Of a stretch of DNA of 64,000 bases, positions 50,858 through 59,780 are shown piece after piece. Below the pieces are notes generated by a model. The model did not search any database and was not told where the DNA came from. It worked only from the letters and a program-made list of their open reading frames with translations. The first letter of the stretch is position 1. The number at the start of each line of letters is the position of its first letter. Position numbers and translations under genes: made by a program. The stretch comes from Pseudomonas fluorescens. Lineage in GTDB: Bacteria; Pseudomonadota; Gammaproteobacteria; Pseudomonadales; Pseudomonadaceae. The DNA lies in assembly GCF_040448305.1 (NCBI RefSeq), contig NZ_CP148752.1, forward strand, positions 6,452,501 through 6,516,500. The letters run 5' to 3'.

Positions 50858-51940
50858 TTAGATCAAGGTTTTACCGTGGCGTACGAAGGTCGGTTTGACC
50901 ACTCGGACCGGGTACCACTTGCCACGGATTTCCACTTCAGCGCGGTCGGCGGTAGCCACCGGCACGCGCGCCAGTGCAATCGACTTGCTAAGCGTAGGAG
51001 AGAAACTACCACTGGTGATCTCCCCTTCGCCAACATCGGCGATGCGGACCACCTGATGAGCGCGCAAAACACCGCGCTCCTCAAGGACCAGACCGACCAG
51101 TTTTTGCTGTACGCCGGCGGCCTGCTCGGCTTCCAGCGCCTTGCGCCCGATGAACTGCCGGGTGGCGGGTTCCCAGGCAATGCTCCAGGCCATATTGGAG
51201 GCCAAGGGGGAAATATCCTGCTGGATGTCCTGACCGTAAAGGTTCATGCCGGCTTCGACCCGCAAGGTATCCCGCGCGCCGAGGCCGATGGGAGAAATCC
51301 CGGCACCGACCAGATCGTTGAAAAAGCCTGGCGCCTGATCGGCCGGCAGAATGATTTCCAGGCCGTCTTCACCGGTATACCCGGTGCGCGCGATGAACCA
51401 GTCACCATCGGACAGGCCTTCGAAGGGCTTGAGGAGCTGGATCAGGTTGCCACGGGACTGGCTGACCAGCTCGGCAATTTTTTGCCGGGCGTGGGGGCCC
51501 TGGATGGCCAGCATCGCCAACTCGGAACGCTCGCGAAGTTGCACGTCGAAACCGTTGAGATGGGCTTGCATCCACGCCATGTCCTGATCGCGGGTGGAGG
51601 CGTTGACCACCAGGCGATAACCCTCATCGAGACGGTAGACGATCATGTCGTCGACGATCCCGCCCTGCTCGTTGAGCATGGTGCTGTACAACGCACGGCC
51701 GGGGCTGTGCAGGCGTTCGACATCATTGGCCAGCAAATGCTGGAGCCAGGCTTTGGCCTGGGCGCCGCCGACATCGATTACGGTCATGTGGGATACATCG
51801 AAGACACCGCAATCGCGGCGCACCTGATGGTGCTCCTCGACCTGCGATCCATAATGCAGAGGCATGTCCCAACCGCCAAAATCGACCATCTTCGCGCCGA
51901 GTGCGAGATGAAGGTCATACAGAGGCGTACGCTGTCCCAT
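50858..51940 (-). CDS. gcvT: aminomethyltransferase (T protein)
   Basis: The 360-residue folate-dependent enzyme shows LYDLHLALGAKMVDFGGWDMPLHYG (in parts), GVFDVSHM, the folate-binding Asp region NEQGGIVDDMIVYRL and FIARTGYTGEDGLEI. It transfers the methylene group to tetrahydrofolate and releases ammonia. AAGGAG precedes ATG 51940. It is the first gene of the gcvT-gcvH transcript. The 156-nt leader shows no glycine riboswitch. Confidence 0.96.
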   Translation of the reverse strand: MGQRTPLYDLHLALGAKMVDFGGWDMPLHYGSQVEEHHQVRRDCGVFDVSHMTVIDVGGAQAKAWLQHLLANDVERLHSPGRALYSTMLNEQGGIVDDMIVYRLDEGYRLVVNASTRDQDMAWMQAHLNGFDVQLRERSELAMLAIQGPHARQKIAELVSQSRGNLIQLLKPFEGLSDGDWFIARTGYTGEDGLEIILPADQAPGFFNDLVGAGISPIGLGARDTLRVEAGMNLYGQDIQQDISPLASNMAWSIAWEPATRQFIGRKALEAEQAAGVQQKLVGLVLEERGVLRAHQVVRIADVGEGEITSGSFSPTLSKSIALARVPVATADRAEVEIRGKWYPVRVVKPTFVRHGKTLI

Positions 51941-52096
51941 GGGTTTCTCCTTCCGGGCGTGGCGAAGGCGCGGGCAGGTGCTGCACGGACTGAATGCCTT
52001 GTAACAAAGGGCCTTCAGCCAATTTCAGCTACCTGGTCTGTCAGACCGACCGCACCGAATGCCGCGCATTGTAGCCGCAAGGTGTAGGACTGACAC

Positions 52097-53713
52097 CTAG
52101 CTGTTTCGATGTGCTGAACGCCGGATCAATCCGATGACCGGTAACAGTCCGACCAGCACCAGGGTCAACGCCGGCAAAGACGCCCGTGCCCATTCGCCTT
52201 CGCTGGTCATTTCGAAGATTCGCACCGCCAGCGTGTCCCAGCCAAACGGGCGCATCAGCAAGGTCGCGGGCATTTCCTTGAGCACGTCGACGAACACCAG
52301 CAGCGCGGCGCTCAACGTGCCGGGTAGCAATAATGGCAGATACACTTTGAAAAACAGTCGTGGCCCACTGACGCCAAGGCTACGTGCCGCTTCGGGCAAA
52401 GATGGCCGTATACGCGCCAGACTGCTTTCCAGTGGCCCGAAGGCCACCGCAATGAAGCGCACCAGATAGGCCAGCAGCAACGCCGACAGACTGCCCAGCA
52501 GCAGCGGCTTGCCCGCGCCACCGAGCCAGCTCGAGAGCGGGATCACCAGTTCGCGATCCAGGTAACTGAACGCCAGCATGATCGACACCGCCAGCACCGA
52601 ACCGGGCAAGGCATAACCCAGATTGGCCAGACTGACCCCGGAACGAATGACCCGGGTGGGCGCCAATCGTCGGGCAAACGCCAGTAACAAGGCGACGCTG
52701 ACGGTGATCAACGCCGCCATCGCACCCAGATACAAGGTATGGACGATCAACCCGGTGTAACGCTCGTCGAGATCGAAGCGCCCGCGCAGCCAGAACCACA
52801 CCACCAATTGCAGCATCGGGATAACGAAAGCGCAGGCGAACACCAGACCGCACCACGTCGTGGCCGCCAGTGCCTTGACGCCTCGCAGGTGATACAGCGC
52901 CTTGACCCGAGGTCGCTCGTTGCTCGCCCGGTTGGCCCCACGGGCACGTCGTTCGCCGTAGAGCACGAGCATCACCACCAGCAGCAACAGGCTGGCCAGT
53001 TGCGCGGCGGACGACAGGCTGAAAAAACCGTACCAGGTCTTGTAGATGGCGGTGGTGAAGGTATCGAAGTTGAACACCGACACTGCGCCGAAGTCTGCCA
53101 GGGTTTCCATCAGCGCCAATGCCACGCCCGCGCCAATGGCTGGTCGCGCCATGGGCAACGCCACCCGCCAGAACGCTTGCCAGGGCGATTGGCCAAGGAC
53201 TCGCGCGGCTTCCATCAGGCCTTTGCCTTGGGCGAGGAAGGCGGTGCGGGCCAGCAGATAGACATAGGGATAGAAAACCAGCACCAGCACCACAATCACG
53301 CCGCCCGTGGAACGCACGCGCGGCAGGCGCAGACCACTGCCAAACCACTCCCGCAGCAGGGTTTGCACGGGCCCGGCAAAATCCAGCAGGCCGACGAAGA
53401 CGAAGGCCAGCACATAGGCCGGGATCGCGAAGGGCAGCATCAGCGCCCAGTCCAGCCAACGCCGGCCGGGGAATTCGCAAAGGCTGGTGAGCCAGGCCAG
53501 GCTGACACCCAGGACTGTCACGCCGACACCGACGCCTAGCACCAGGGTCAAGGTATTGCCCAGCAAACGCGGCATCTGTGTGTCCCAGAGATGGGACCAG
53601 ATCTGTTGATCGATGGTTTGCCAGGAAAGCAGCAGGACGCTCAGGGGCAACAGGACCAGCGCAGCGATGGCGAAGACGACTGGATACCAGCGGCGTTGGG
53701 CGGGATGAGCCAA
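52097..53713 (-). CDS. ferric iron ABC transporter permease (FbpB/HitB type)
   Basis: This large fused permease of 538 residues has two homologous halves of about six helices. Each has an EAA loop: GLMEAARVLGQSPWQAFWRVALP and SLPEAARSLGVSGPRLFFKVYLP. This doubled form is typical of Fe3+ importers. No ATG start exists; I prefer TTG 53713 (LAHPAQRRWYPV, GAGAG upstream). A second TTG at 53755 would extend into a 30-bp inverted repeat. The binding protein gene lies 138 nt upstream. The ATPase gene is not in the window. Confidence 0.88.
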   Translation of the reverse strand: MAHPAQRRWYPVVFAIAALVLLPLSVLLLSWQTIDQQIWSHLWDTQMPRLLGNTLTLVLGVGVGVTVLGVSLAWLTSLCEFPGRRWLDWALMLPFAIPAYVLAFVFVGLLDFAGPVQTLLREWFGSGLRLPRVRSTGGVIVVLVLVFYPYVYLLARTAFLAQGKGLMEAARVLGQSPWQAFWRVALPMARPAIGAGVALALMETLADFGAVSVFNFDTFTTAIYKTWYGFFSLSSAAQLASLLLLVVMLVLYGERRARGANRASNERPRVKALYHLRGVKALAATTWCGLVFACAFVIPMLQLVVWFWLRGRFDLDERYTGLIVHTLYLGAMAALITVSVALLLAFARRLAPTRVIRSGVSLANLGYALPGSVLAVSIMLAFSYLDRELVIPLSSWLGGAGKPLLLGSLSALLLAYLVRFIAVAFGPLESSLARIRPSLPEAARSLGVSGPRLFFKVYLPLLLPGTLSAALLVFVDVLKEMPATLLMRPFGWDTLAVRIFEMTSEGEWARASLPALTLVLVGLLPVIGLIRRSAHRNS

Positions 53714-53754
53714 GGAAAATCTCTCGCGAAATTTTGAAGTGTAGAGAAAACGCA

Positions 53755-53832
53755 AAAAGATCGCAGCCTCCGGCAGCTCCTACAGGTTGATCACCAACCC
53801 AATGTAGGAGCTGCCGGAGGCTGCGATCTTTT
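53755..53832. repeat. 30-bp perfect inverted repeat, second REP family
   Basis: 53755-53784 is the exact complement of 53803-53832, with an 18-nt loop. The arms contain GTAGGAGCTGCCGGAGGCTG, a palindrome type different from the CGAGCCTGCTCG arms elsewhere in the window. It lies between the iron-binding-protein gene and the permease gene. Confidence 0.93.
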
Positions 53833-53851
53833 GACCTTTAAAACAGCAGGC

Positions 53852-54856
53852 TCAGTTCCAGCCAGCCTTGTCCATCAAGCGAATCGCTTCGGCCTGACGC
53901 TTGCCGGCGATTTCCACAGGCAAGGTATCAGCGATGAACTTACCCCATGCGGCGACTTCAGCCGATGGCTGCACGGCCGGGTTCGCCGGGAACTCCTGGT
54001 TCACATCGGCAAAGATCTTCTGTGCTTCAGGGGTGGTCATCCACTCCACCAGGGCCTTGGCCGCTTCCGGGTGTGGCGCGTATTGTGTCAGGCCGATACC
54101 CGACAGGTTGATGTGTACGCCACGGTCAGCCTGGTTCGGCCAGAACAGTTTCACCGGCAGGTCTGGCTTCTGCTTGTGCAGGCGGCCGTAGTAGTAGGTG
54201 TTGACGATTCCGACGTCGCACTGGCCGGCATTGATCGCTTCCAGCACGGCTGTGTCGTCGGAGAACACGTCAGTGGAGAGGTTCTTGACCCAGCCCTTGA
54301 GGATTTCCTCGGTCTTCCCGGCGCCGTGCACTTCGATCATGGTCGCGGTCAGGGACTGGTTGTAGACCTTCTTCGCCGTGCGCAGGCACAGGCGGCCTTC
54401 CCATTGCTTGTCGGCCAGCGCTTCGTAGGTGGTCAGTTCACCCGGCTTCACCCGATCAGTGGAGTAGGCAATGGTCCGCGCCCGCAGGCTCAGGCCGGTC
54501 CAGGCATGGGAGGCGGCCCGGTATTGCAGCGGAATGTTGGTGTCGATGGTTTTCGAGGTGAACGGCTGGAGGATGCCCATCTGCTCGGCTTGCCAGAGGT
54601 TGCCGGCATCGACGGTGAGCAGCAGGTCGGCCGGCGTATTCGCGCCTTCGGCCTTGAGCCGCTGCATCAGTGGCGCTTCCTTGTCGGTGATGAACTTCAC
54701 CTTCACGCCGGTCTTGGCGGTGTAGGCATCGAATACTGGCTTGATCAGCTCGTCGATACGCGAGGAGTAGACCACCACCTCGTCAGCGGCCTGGGCGGCG
54801 GTGCTGCCGATCAGGGTCAAGGCCAGTGCAGTCAGTAGACGCTTCGGTGCCAACAT
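53852..54856 (-). CDS. ferric iron-binding periplasmic protein (FbpA/HitA type)
   Basis: The 334-residue protein has a signal peptide (1-23, STAAQA). FbpA-like landmarks follow: VVVYSSRIDELIKPVFDAY, KAEGANTPADLLLTVDAGN, NVGIV-like CDVGIVNTYYYGRL (the paired Tyr iron ligands in YYYG) and RGVHINLSGIGL. ATG 54856 begins a good signal peptide; the upstream extension to 54955 does not. It captures Fe3+ for the downstream permease. A partial match to a Fur site lies upstream but is weak. Confidence 0.9.
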   Translation of the reverse strand: MLAPKRLLTALALTLIGSTAAQAADEVVVYSSRIDELIKPVFDAYTAKTGVKVKFITDKEAPLMQRLKAEGANTPADLLLTVDAGNLWQAEQMGILQPFTSKTIDTNIPLQYRAASHAWTGLSLRARTIAYSTDRVKPGELTTYEALADKQWEGRLCLRTAKKVYNQSLTATMIEVHGAGKTEEILKGWVKNLSTDVFSDDTAVLEAINAGQCDVGIVNTYYYGRLHKQKPDLPVKLFWPNQADRGVHINLSGIGLTQYAPHPEAAKALVEWMTTPEAQKIFADVNQEFPANPAVQPSAEVAAWGKFIADTLPVEIAGKRQAEAIRLMDKAGWN

Positions 54857-54983
54857 GGGAGCGGTCTCTCGATTGATAAATGAGGGCAAATGATAAGGAC
54901 TCACATTTAGCTTCTCAATCGAAGCTGACCGTGGAGGAGTTACCGGATGTTGCACAGGCAGAAAATGATGGTGAATTTACCGC

Positions 54984-55088
54984 CGCCATCGCGAGCAGGC
55001 TCGCTCCCACAGGGAATCTCCAGAGTCCAGGAGTTTTGTGTTCACCACAAATCCTTGTGGGAGCGAGCCTGCTCGCGATGAGGGCGGC
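54984..55088. repeat. REPIN
   Basis: ATCGCGAGCAGGCTCGCTCC and GGAGCGAGCCTGCTCGCGAT flank a loop of about 50 nt between the iron-binding-protein gene promoter and the ubiI stop. The outer bases GCCGCC/GGCGGC extend the pairing. Confidence 0.9.
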
Positions 55089-55104
55089 AGCCACAACGAA
55101 AATC

Positions 55105-56328
55105 TCAGGGCTTGGCCAACGCCGGCAAATCCCCAGTCAACCCCAGCGCTTCACGCACGAACAGCGCCTTGGCTTCCGGCATTTTCTCGACCATTTTCAA
55201 CCCGGTATTACGCAACCAGCGCACCGGCAACGGATCGGCCTGGAACAAGCGCTCGAAGCCTTCCATCGCCGCCATCAGCGCCAGGTTGTGGGGCATCCGT
55301 CGACGTTCGTAACGGCTGAGGACTTTCACATCCGCCAGGCGTTCGCCACGTGTTGCCGCTTGCAGCAACACTTCGGCCAGCACGGCGGCATCGAGGAATC
55401 CGAGATTCACTCCCTGCCCGGCCAACGGGTGAATGGTGTGGGCCGCATCGCCGATCAATGCCAGACCTTCAGCCACATAACGCTTGGCATGCCGCTGGCG
55501 CAGAGGCACACACAGGCGCGGGTCGGCGCTAAGCACCTCGCCGAGCCGACCTTCAAAGGCCCGCTCCAGCCCCTTGCAGAAACCTTGCTCATCCATCGCC
55601 ATCAGGCGTTCGGCTTCGCCCGGTGTGGTCGACCAGACGATCGAACACCAATCCTGTTGGCCGTCGCGCTCAAGGGGCAGGAACGCCAACGGACCATTAT
55701 CGGTGAAGCGCTGCCAGGCCGTCATCTGATGCGGCTTGGCGCAACGCACGCTGGTGACGATGGCATGGTGCAGATAATCCCATTCGCGGGTCGCCACACC
55801 GGCCAGGCGTCGCACCGCCGAGTTGGCGCCATCCGCCGCGATCACCAGTGGTGCACGCAAGGTGCGGCCGTCGGCCAAGGTCAGCAGCCAGTCATCGCCG
55901 GAGCGGCGCATCTGCTCCAGGCGAGCATTGGCCAGCAACCCCAGGTCGCAATCGTGCAGGCGTTCGAGCAAGGCATCCTGGACCACGCGGTTCTCGACGA
56001 TATGCCCCAGTACCTCGGCATGCACGCTGGCCGCCGAGAAGTGAATTTGCCCGGTGCCGCTGCCATCCCAGACCTGCATGTCGGTGTAGGGGCTGCTGCG
56101 CCGCCCGGCGATGCCGTCCCACACGCCCAGGCGCTCGAGAATCCGCTGGCTGGCGGCCGACAAGGCGCTCACCCGCGGTTCAAACGCAGCCTGAGCGTTG
56201 AACGGTTTGACGCTCATGGGGCTGCCGTCCAGCAGCAGGACTTCCAGCCCGCTGTTCTGCAACGCCAGCGCCAGGGCGCTGCCGACCATTCCGGCCCCGA
56301 CAATCAGCAGATCTGCGCGCATTTCCAT
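55105..56328 (-). CDS. ubiI: UbiH/UbiF/VisC-family FAD monooxygenase (UbiI-like)
   Basis: The 407-residue flavoprotein monooxygenase has the FAD motif LLIVGAGMVGSALALAL, the DG motif VIAADGANSAVRRLAG and the second FAD motif ALIGDAAHTIHPLAGQGVNLG. It is the last gene of the pepP-ubiH-orf-ubiI operon, matching the order in P. aeruginosa and the pepP-ubiH-visC order in E. coli. It is expected to hydroxylate C5 of the ubiquinone ring with O2. Assignment as UbiI rather than UbiF rests on position. Confidence 0.85.
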   Translation of the reverse strand: MEMRADLLIVGAGMVGSALALALQNSGLEVLLLDGSPMSVKPFNAQAAFEPRVSALSAASQRILERLGVWDGIAGRRSSPYTDMQVWDGSGTGQIHFSAASVHAEVLGHIVENRVVQDALLERLHDCDLGLLANARLEQMRRSGDDWLLTLADGRTLRAPLVIAADGANSAVRRLAGVATREWDYLHHAIVTSVRCAKPHQMTAWQRFTDNGPLAFLPLERDGQQDWCSIVWSTTPGEAERLMAMDEQGFCKGLERAFEGRLGEVLSADPRLCVPLRQRHAKRYVAEGLALIGDAAHTIHPLAGQGVNLGFLDAAVLAEVLLQAATRGERLADVKVLSRYERRRMPHNLALMAAMEGFERLFQADPLPVRWLRNTGLKMVEKMPEAKALFVREALGLTGDLPALAKP

Positions 56329-56331
56329 GCT

Positions 56332-56454
56332 TTAAGCCTGTCTCTCTTGCGGCTTGAGCCGCACGTAAAGGGTTTTCCCGACCCGCGCCACCAGGTGGCA
56401 GGGGCCGTCATGAATGTCGAACCTGCAATTGCGGCAGGTATTTTTATCGATCAT
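56332..56454 (-). CDS. 40-residue cysteine-rich small protein in the ubi operon
   Basis: This ORF runs ATG 56454 to TAA 56332. It begins MIDKNTCRNCRFDIHDGPCH and continues LVARVGKTLYVRLKPQERQA. Cys7, Cys10, His15, Cys19 and His20 could form a small zinc site. It fits exactly in the gap between ubiH (28 nt upstream) and ubiI (3 nt downstream), giving an operon without spare DNA. P. aeruginosa also has a small gene at this place, as I recall. No function is known; a role linked to ubiquinone hydroxylases is only suggested by position. Confidence 0.7.
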   Translation of the reverse strand: MIDKNTCRNCRFDIHDGPCHLVARVGKTLYVRLKPQERQA

Positions 56455-56481
56455 GCCTTGCCGAATCCGCGGATCAGCCAG

Positions 56482-57669
56482 TCACGCATCTGGACGGGTA
56501 CCCAGCCCCATCGCCTGCCGGGCAAACCAGCGTTTGGCCGGTGGCAACAGATCCAGGCCGAGCAAGCCGATGTTGCGCCCCAGGGACACCAGCGGCTGGG
56601 TGCTGCCGAATAGGCGCGTGACCTGATCGGAGAATCCCACGGTAAGGTCCTGATCGAGACGCTGGCGTTCGCGATAGGCCTGCAACGTGGCGAAGTCGCC
56701 CAAAGGTTCTTCACTGGCGAGCAAGGCATCGGCCAGGGCCTGGGTATCGCGCAGGGACAGGTTGAACCCTTGGCCGGCAATCGGATGCAGACTGTGCGCT
56801 GCGTTGCCGAGAATCGCCAGATGCGGGCGCACCTGTTCTTCGGCCTCGACCAGTGTCAGCGGATACAGATGCCGCGCACCGACCTGTTTCAATGTGCCGA
56901 GGCGATAACCAAACACACCCTGCAACTCGCTGAGGAAGCTGCGTTCATCAAGGGCCGCCAGGCGTTGCGCGTCCATGCCCAGGCGGGTCCAGACCAATGC
57001 GCAGCGATTATCCGGAAGCGGCAGCAACGCCATCGGGCCTTCGTCGGTGAAACGCTCGAAGGCCATACCGTTGTGGGCTTCGCTCGGGGTGATGTTGGCG
57101 ATCAGCGCGCTCTGGTTGTACGGACGCTTGCGGATGCCGATCCCCAGTTGTTCGCGCAGGCCGGAGCGGCCACCATCGGCGAGCACCGCGAGGTCGCATT
57201 CCAGGGTGGTTTCATCGTTCAGGGTCAGGCGGTAGCCGTCGGTCAGCGGCTCCATGCGGGTGACTTCCGCCGGGCAGCGCCAACTGATCACGTCCTTGTC
57301 CAGGCCTTGCCACAGGCATTGGCCGAGCCAGGAATTTTCAACGACATAACCCAGCGCCGGCACCCCCTCTTCCATCGCCGACAAACGGGCGGTGGAGAAT
57401 CGGCCACGGTCGGAAACATGAATCTGCTTGATCGGCTCGGCGCGGCGCGAGACTTCCTGCCAGACGCCCAGCCGTTGATAGATTTGCCGCGAACCGAAGG
57501 ACAACGCAGAGGAACGGGCATCGTAACTCGGTTGATAGCTGTCGCCAGGGGCGAACGGCTCGATCAACACGATCTTCCAGCCCCGGGCCTTGGCCCCGGC
57601 CTGAAGCGCCAGCGCCAGGCTTGCACCGACCAGCCCGCCACCGATGATTGCCAGGTTGACTCGACTCAT
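56482..57669 (-). CDS. ubiH: 2-octaprenyl-6-methoxyphenol hydroxylase type monooxygenase
   Basis: The 395-residue FAD monooxygenase has LAIIGGGLVGASLALALQ, LAVLADGGRSGLREQLG and AILGNAAHSLHPIAGQGFNLSLRD. It hydroxylates the ubiquinone precursor ring. It overlaps the pepP stop by 4 nt, so it is translationally coupled. It shares its architecture with UbiI downstream, though the two are clearly diverged paralogues. Confidence 0.93.
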   Translation of the reverse strand: MSRVNLAIIGGGLVGASLALALQAGAKARGWKIVLIEPFAPGDSYQPSYDARSSALSFGSRQIYQRLGVWQEVSRRAEPIKQIHVSDRGRFSTARLSAMEEGVPALGYVVENSWLGQCLWQGLDKDVISWRCPAEVTRMEPLTDGYRLTLNDETTLECDLAVLADGGRSGLREQLGIGIRKRPYNQSALIANITPSEAHNGMAFERFTDEGPMALLPLPDNRCALVWTRLGMDAQRLAALDERSFLSELQGVFGYRLGTLKQVGARHLYPLTLVEAEEQVRPHLAILGNAAHSLHPIAGQGFNLSLRDTQALADALLASEEPLGDFATLQAYRERQRLDQDLTVGFSDQVTRLFGSTQPLVSLGRNIGLLGLDLLPPAKRWFARQAMGLGTRPDA

Positions 57670-59000
57670 GCTGCCTGTGTCCGCGCGGCGGCCATCAGGG
57701 CCTCGATCTCGGCGACGGTTTTCGGCACGCCGTTCGTCAATATTTCACAGCCGGTTTTGGTGACCACTACGTCGTCCTCGATGCGCACGCCAATGCCGCG
57801 CCATTTCTTCGCAACATTTTGGTTGTCCGGGGCGATATAGATCCCCGGCTCCACGGTCAGCGCCATGCCGACTTCCAGCACGCGCCACTCGCCGCCGACC
57901 TTGTATTCGCCGACGTCATGCACATCCATACCCAGCCAATGGCCGGCGCGGTGCATGTAAAACGCCTTGTAGGCTTCGCTGGCGATCAGTTCGTCAACGT
58001 CGCCCCGCAGCAGACCCAGCTTGACCAGCCCGGCCGTGATGACCCGGACCGTGGCCTCGTGCGCCTGGTTCCAGTGCTTGTTCGGGGCGATTTCGGCAAA
58101 GGCGGCTTCCTGGGAGGCCAGCACCAATTCGTAAATCGCTTTCTGTTCCGCTGAATACTTGCCGCTGACCGGAAAGGTCCGGGTGATGTCGCTGGCGTAG
58201 CAGTCGATCTCGCAACCGGCGTCGATCAGCACCAGATCCCCGTCCTTGAGCAGCGCGTCATTCTGCTGGTAATGCAGGATGCAGCTGTTGCGCCCCGCCG
58301 CGACGATCGACCCGTAGGCCGGCATCTTCGCCCCGCCCTTGCGGAATTCGTAATCGAGCTCGGCTTCCAGGCTGAATTCGTGCAATCCGGCGCGACAGGC
58401 CTGCATTGCCCGTACGTGCCCCTGTGCGGAAATCCGCGCCGCCTCGCGCATCACTTTCACTTCCGCCGCCGATTTATACAGGCGCATGTCGTGCAGCAGA
58501 TGATCCAGAGCAACGAACTCGTTCGGCGGCTGGGCACCGAGGTTGGCCTTGGAGCGGATCACATTGATCCACTCCATCAGGTGGCGGTCGAATTCGGGGT
58601 TGCTGCCCATGGCCGAATACACCCGGTCACGACCTTCGATCAGGCCCGGCAGGATGTCGTCGATATCAGTGATCGGAAAGGCGTCGTCGGCGCCGAAGTC
58701 GCGAATCGCGCCTTCCTGCCCGGCACGCAGGCCATCCCACAGCTCGCGCTCGGCGTTGCGTTCACGGCAGAACAGGATGTATTCGCCATGCACACGCCCC
58801 GGCATCAGCACCAGTACGGCCTGCGGCTCGGGAAACCCGCTGAGGTACTGGAAGTCGCTGTCCTGGCGGTAGACGTGCTCGACGTCGCGGTTGCGGATGG
58901 CCACCGCGGCGGCGGGCAGGATGGCGATGCTGTTGGGTTCCATCTGCGCCATCAGGGCCTTGCGGCGACGGCTGTATTCCGATTTCGGGATATGGATCAT
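57666..59000 (-). CDS. pepP: Xaa-Pro aminopeptidase
   Basis: The 444-residue M24B metallopeptidase has an N-terminal domain (about 1-175) and a pita-bread catalytic domain. The metal ligands are the Asp pair in IDAGCEIDCYASDITRTF, His in RAGHWLGMDVHD, Glu in LTVEPGIY and Glu in RIEDDVVVT. It removes N-terminal residues before proline. It leads ubiH by overlap and follows the ygfB-type gene by 27 nt. Confidence 0.95.
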   Translation of the reverse strand: MIHIPKSEYSRRRKALMAQMEPNSIAILPAAAVAIRNRDVEHVYRQDSDFQYLSGFPEPQAVLVLMPGRVHGEYILFCRERNAERELWDGLRAGQEGAIRDFGADDAFPITDIDDILPGLIEGRDRVYSAMGSNPEFDRHLMEWINVIRSKANLGAQPPNEFVALDHLLHDMRLYKSAAEVKVMREAARISAQGHVRAMQACRAGLHEFSLEAELDYEFRKGGAKMPAYGSIVAAGRNSCILHYQQNDALLKDGDLVLIDAGCEIDCYASDITRTFPVSGKYSAEQKAIYELVLASQEAAFAEIAPNKHWNQAHEATVRVITAGLVKLGLLRGDVDELIASEAYKAFYMHRAGHWLGMDVHDVGEYKVGGEWRVLEVGMALTVEPGIYIAPDNQNVAKKWRGIGVRIEDDVVVTKTGCEILTNGVPKTVAEIEALMAAARTQAA

Positions 59001-59027
59001 GGGCAGATGGCGTTCCCTGGCAAACGA

Positions 59028-59585
59028 TTAGTGCAGCGACGGCTTGGCGGCGGCCGGCACGTCTTTCTTGGTCTCGGAGAACAGCAGCAGCGGTGCGACG
59101 CGCAGGTACTCCATGACTTCCATGTAGTCGCTTTCGCCGTCTTCGGACTCTTCCAGCGCGTCTTGCACCTGGGAAATGGCCGCCAGATCCTGCAACACTT
59201 CGGTGGCCTCGGTGCTCAGGGTGCTGCTATCACGGCAGTTCAGGCCAAAGCCGCTGAGGAAACCCTGGCACCACTCGCCCAGTGCGGCGGCACGCTCGGT
59301 GAGCGGGGCGTCGTCGGTCGGCAACAGCAGAACGACGGTCACGTCATCGCCGGTGAGCTCGCCTTTTACCATCGCTTGCAGGCCGATCAGGGCGTTGCGA
59401 ACGTTGTCCTGCGGCTCGCTTTCGAGCAATTCGGCGGCGTCGATCAGCCAGCCTTCGGCGTCGAAACCGGCGCCGGCGCAGCTGCGGCCGAGCAACAGGC
59501 CGTGCAGTTCAGCAGGCGAGACGTTGTGACCGCTGGAAGTCAGCAGGGTGGCGAAGCCTTGGTACGGGGAATTCTGAATGGTCAT
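59028..59585 (-). CDS. UPF0149 (YgfB/YecA) family protein
   Basis: The 185-residue acidic helical protein contains the typical SPAELHGLLLGRSCAG start, GFLSGFGL in the middle and EVLQDLAAISQVQDALEESEDGESDYMEVMEYLRV toward the end (in parts). It belongs to UPF0149 but lacks the C-terminal SEC-C zinc motif. In P. aeruginosa the counterpart near pepP has been linked to regulation of the alpA lysis and ampDh3 pathway; equivalence here is not proven. It heads the pepP-ubiH-ubiI operon. Confidence 0.88.
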   Translation of the reverse strand: MTIQNSPYQGFATLLTSSGHNVSPAELHGLLLGRSCAGAGFDAEGWLIDAAELLESEPQDNVRNALIGLQAMVKGELTGDDVTVVLLLPTDDAPLTERAAALGEWCQGFLSGFGLNCRDSSTLSTEATEVLQDLAAISQVQDALEESEDGESDYMEVMEYLRVAPLLLFSETKKDVPAAAKPSLH

Positions 59586-59649
59586 GGGCAGCTAGGCGCC
59601 AGACGGCGCTATGTCTAGAATGAAGGCCTTGTATCCTACATCGACTACC

Positions 59650-59753
59650 CCTGTAGGAGCGAGCTTGCTCGCGATGGTCGCCAACGATAACGCTGGGTAC
59701 CTGATACCCCGCGGCGCTCTCAGGTTCATCGCGAGCGAGCTCGCTCCTACAAG
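59650..59753. repeat. REPIN with unlike arms
   Basis: The left arm is TGTAGGAGCGAGCTTGCTCG and the right arm CGCGAGCGAGCTCGCTCCTA. The right centre (GCGAGCTC) differs from both common arm types. It lies between the divergent ygfB-like and zapB-like genes. Confidence 0.88.
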
Positions 59754-59780
59754 TCCGCCCCCCATCAGACAGTGAAGACA

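Noticed and set aside
51941..52096. A glycine riboswitch in the gcvT leader
   Set aside because: The 156-nt leader lacks the conserved glycine aptamer core and any tandem aptamer layout. Only a plausible -10 (TACAAT) is seen.
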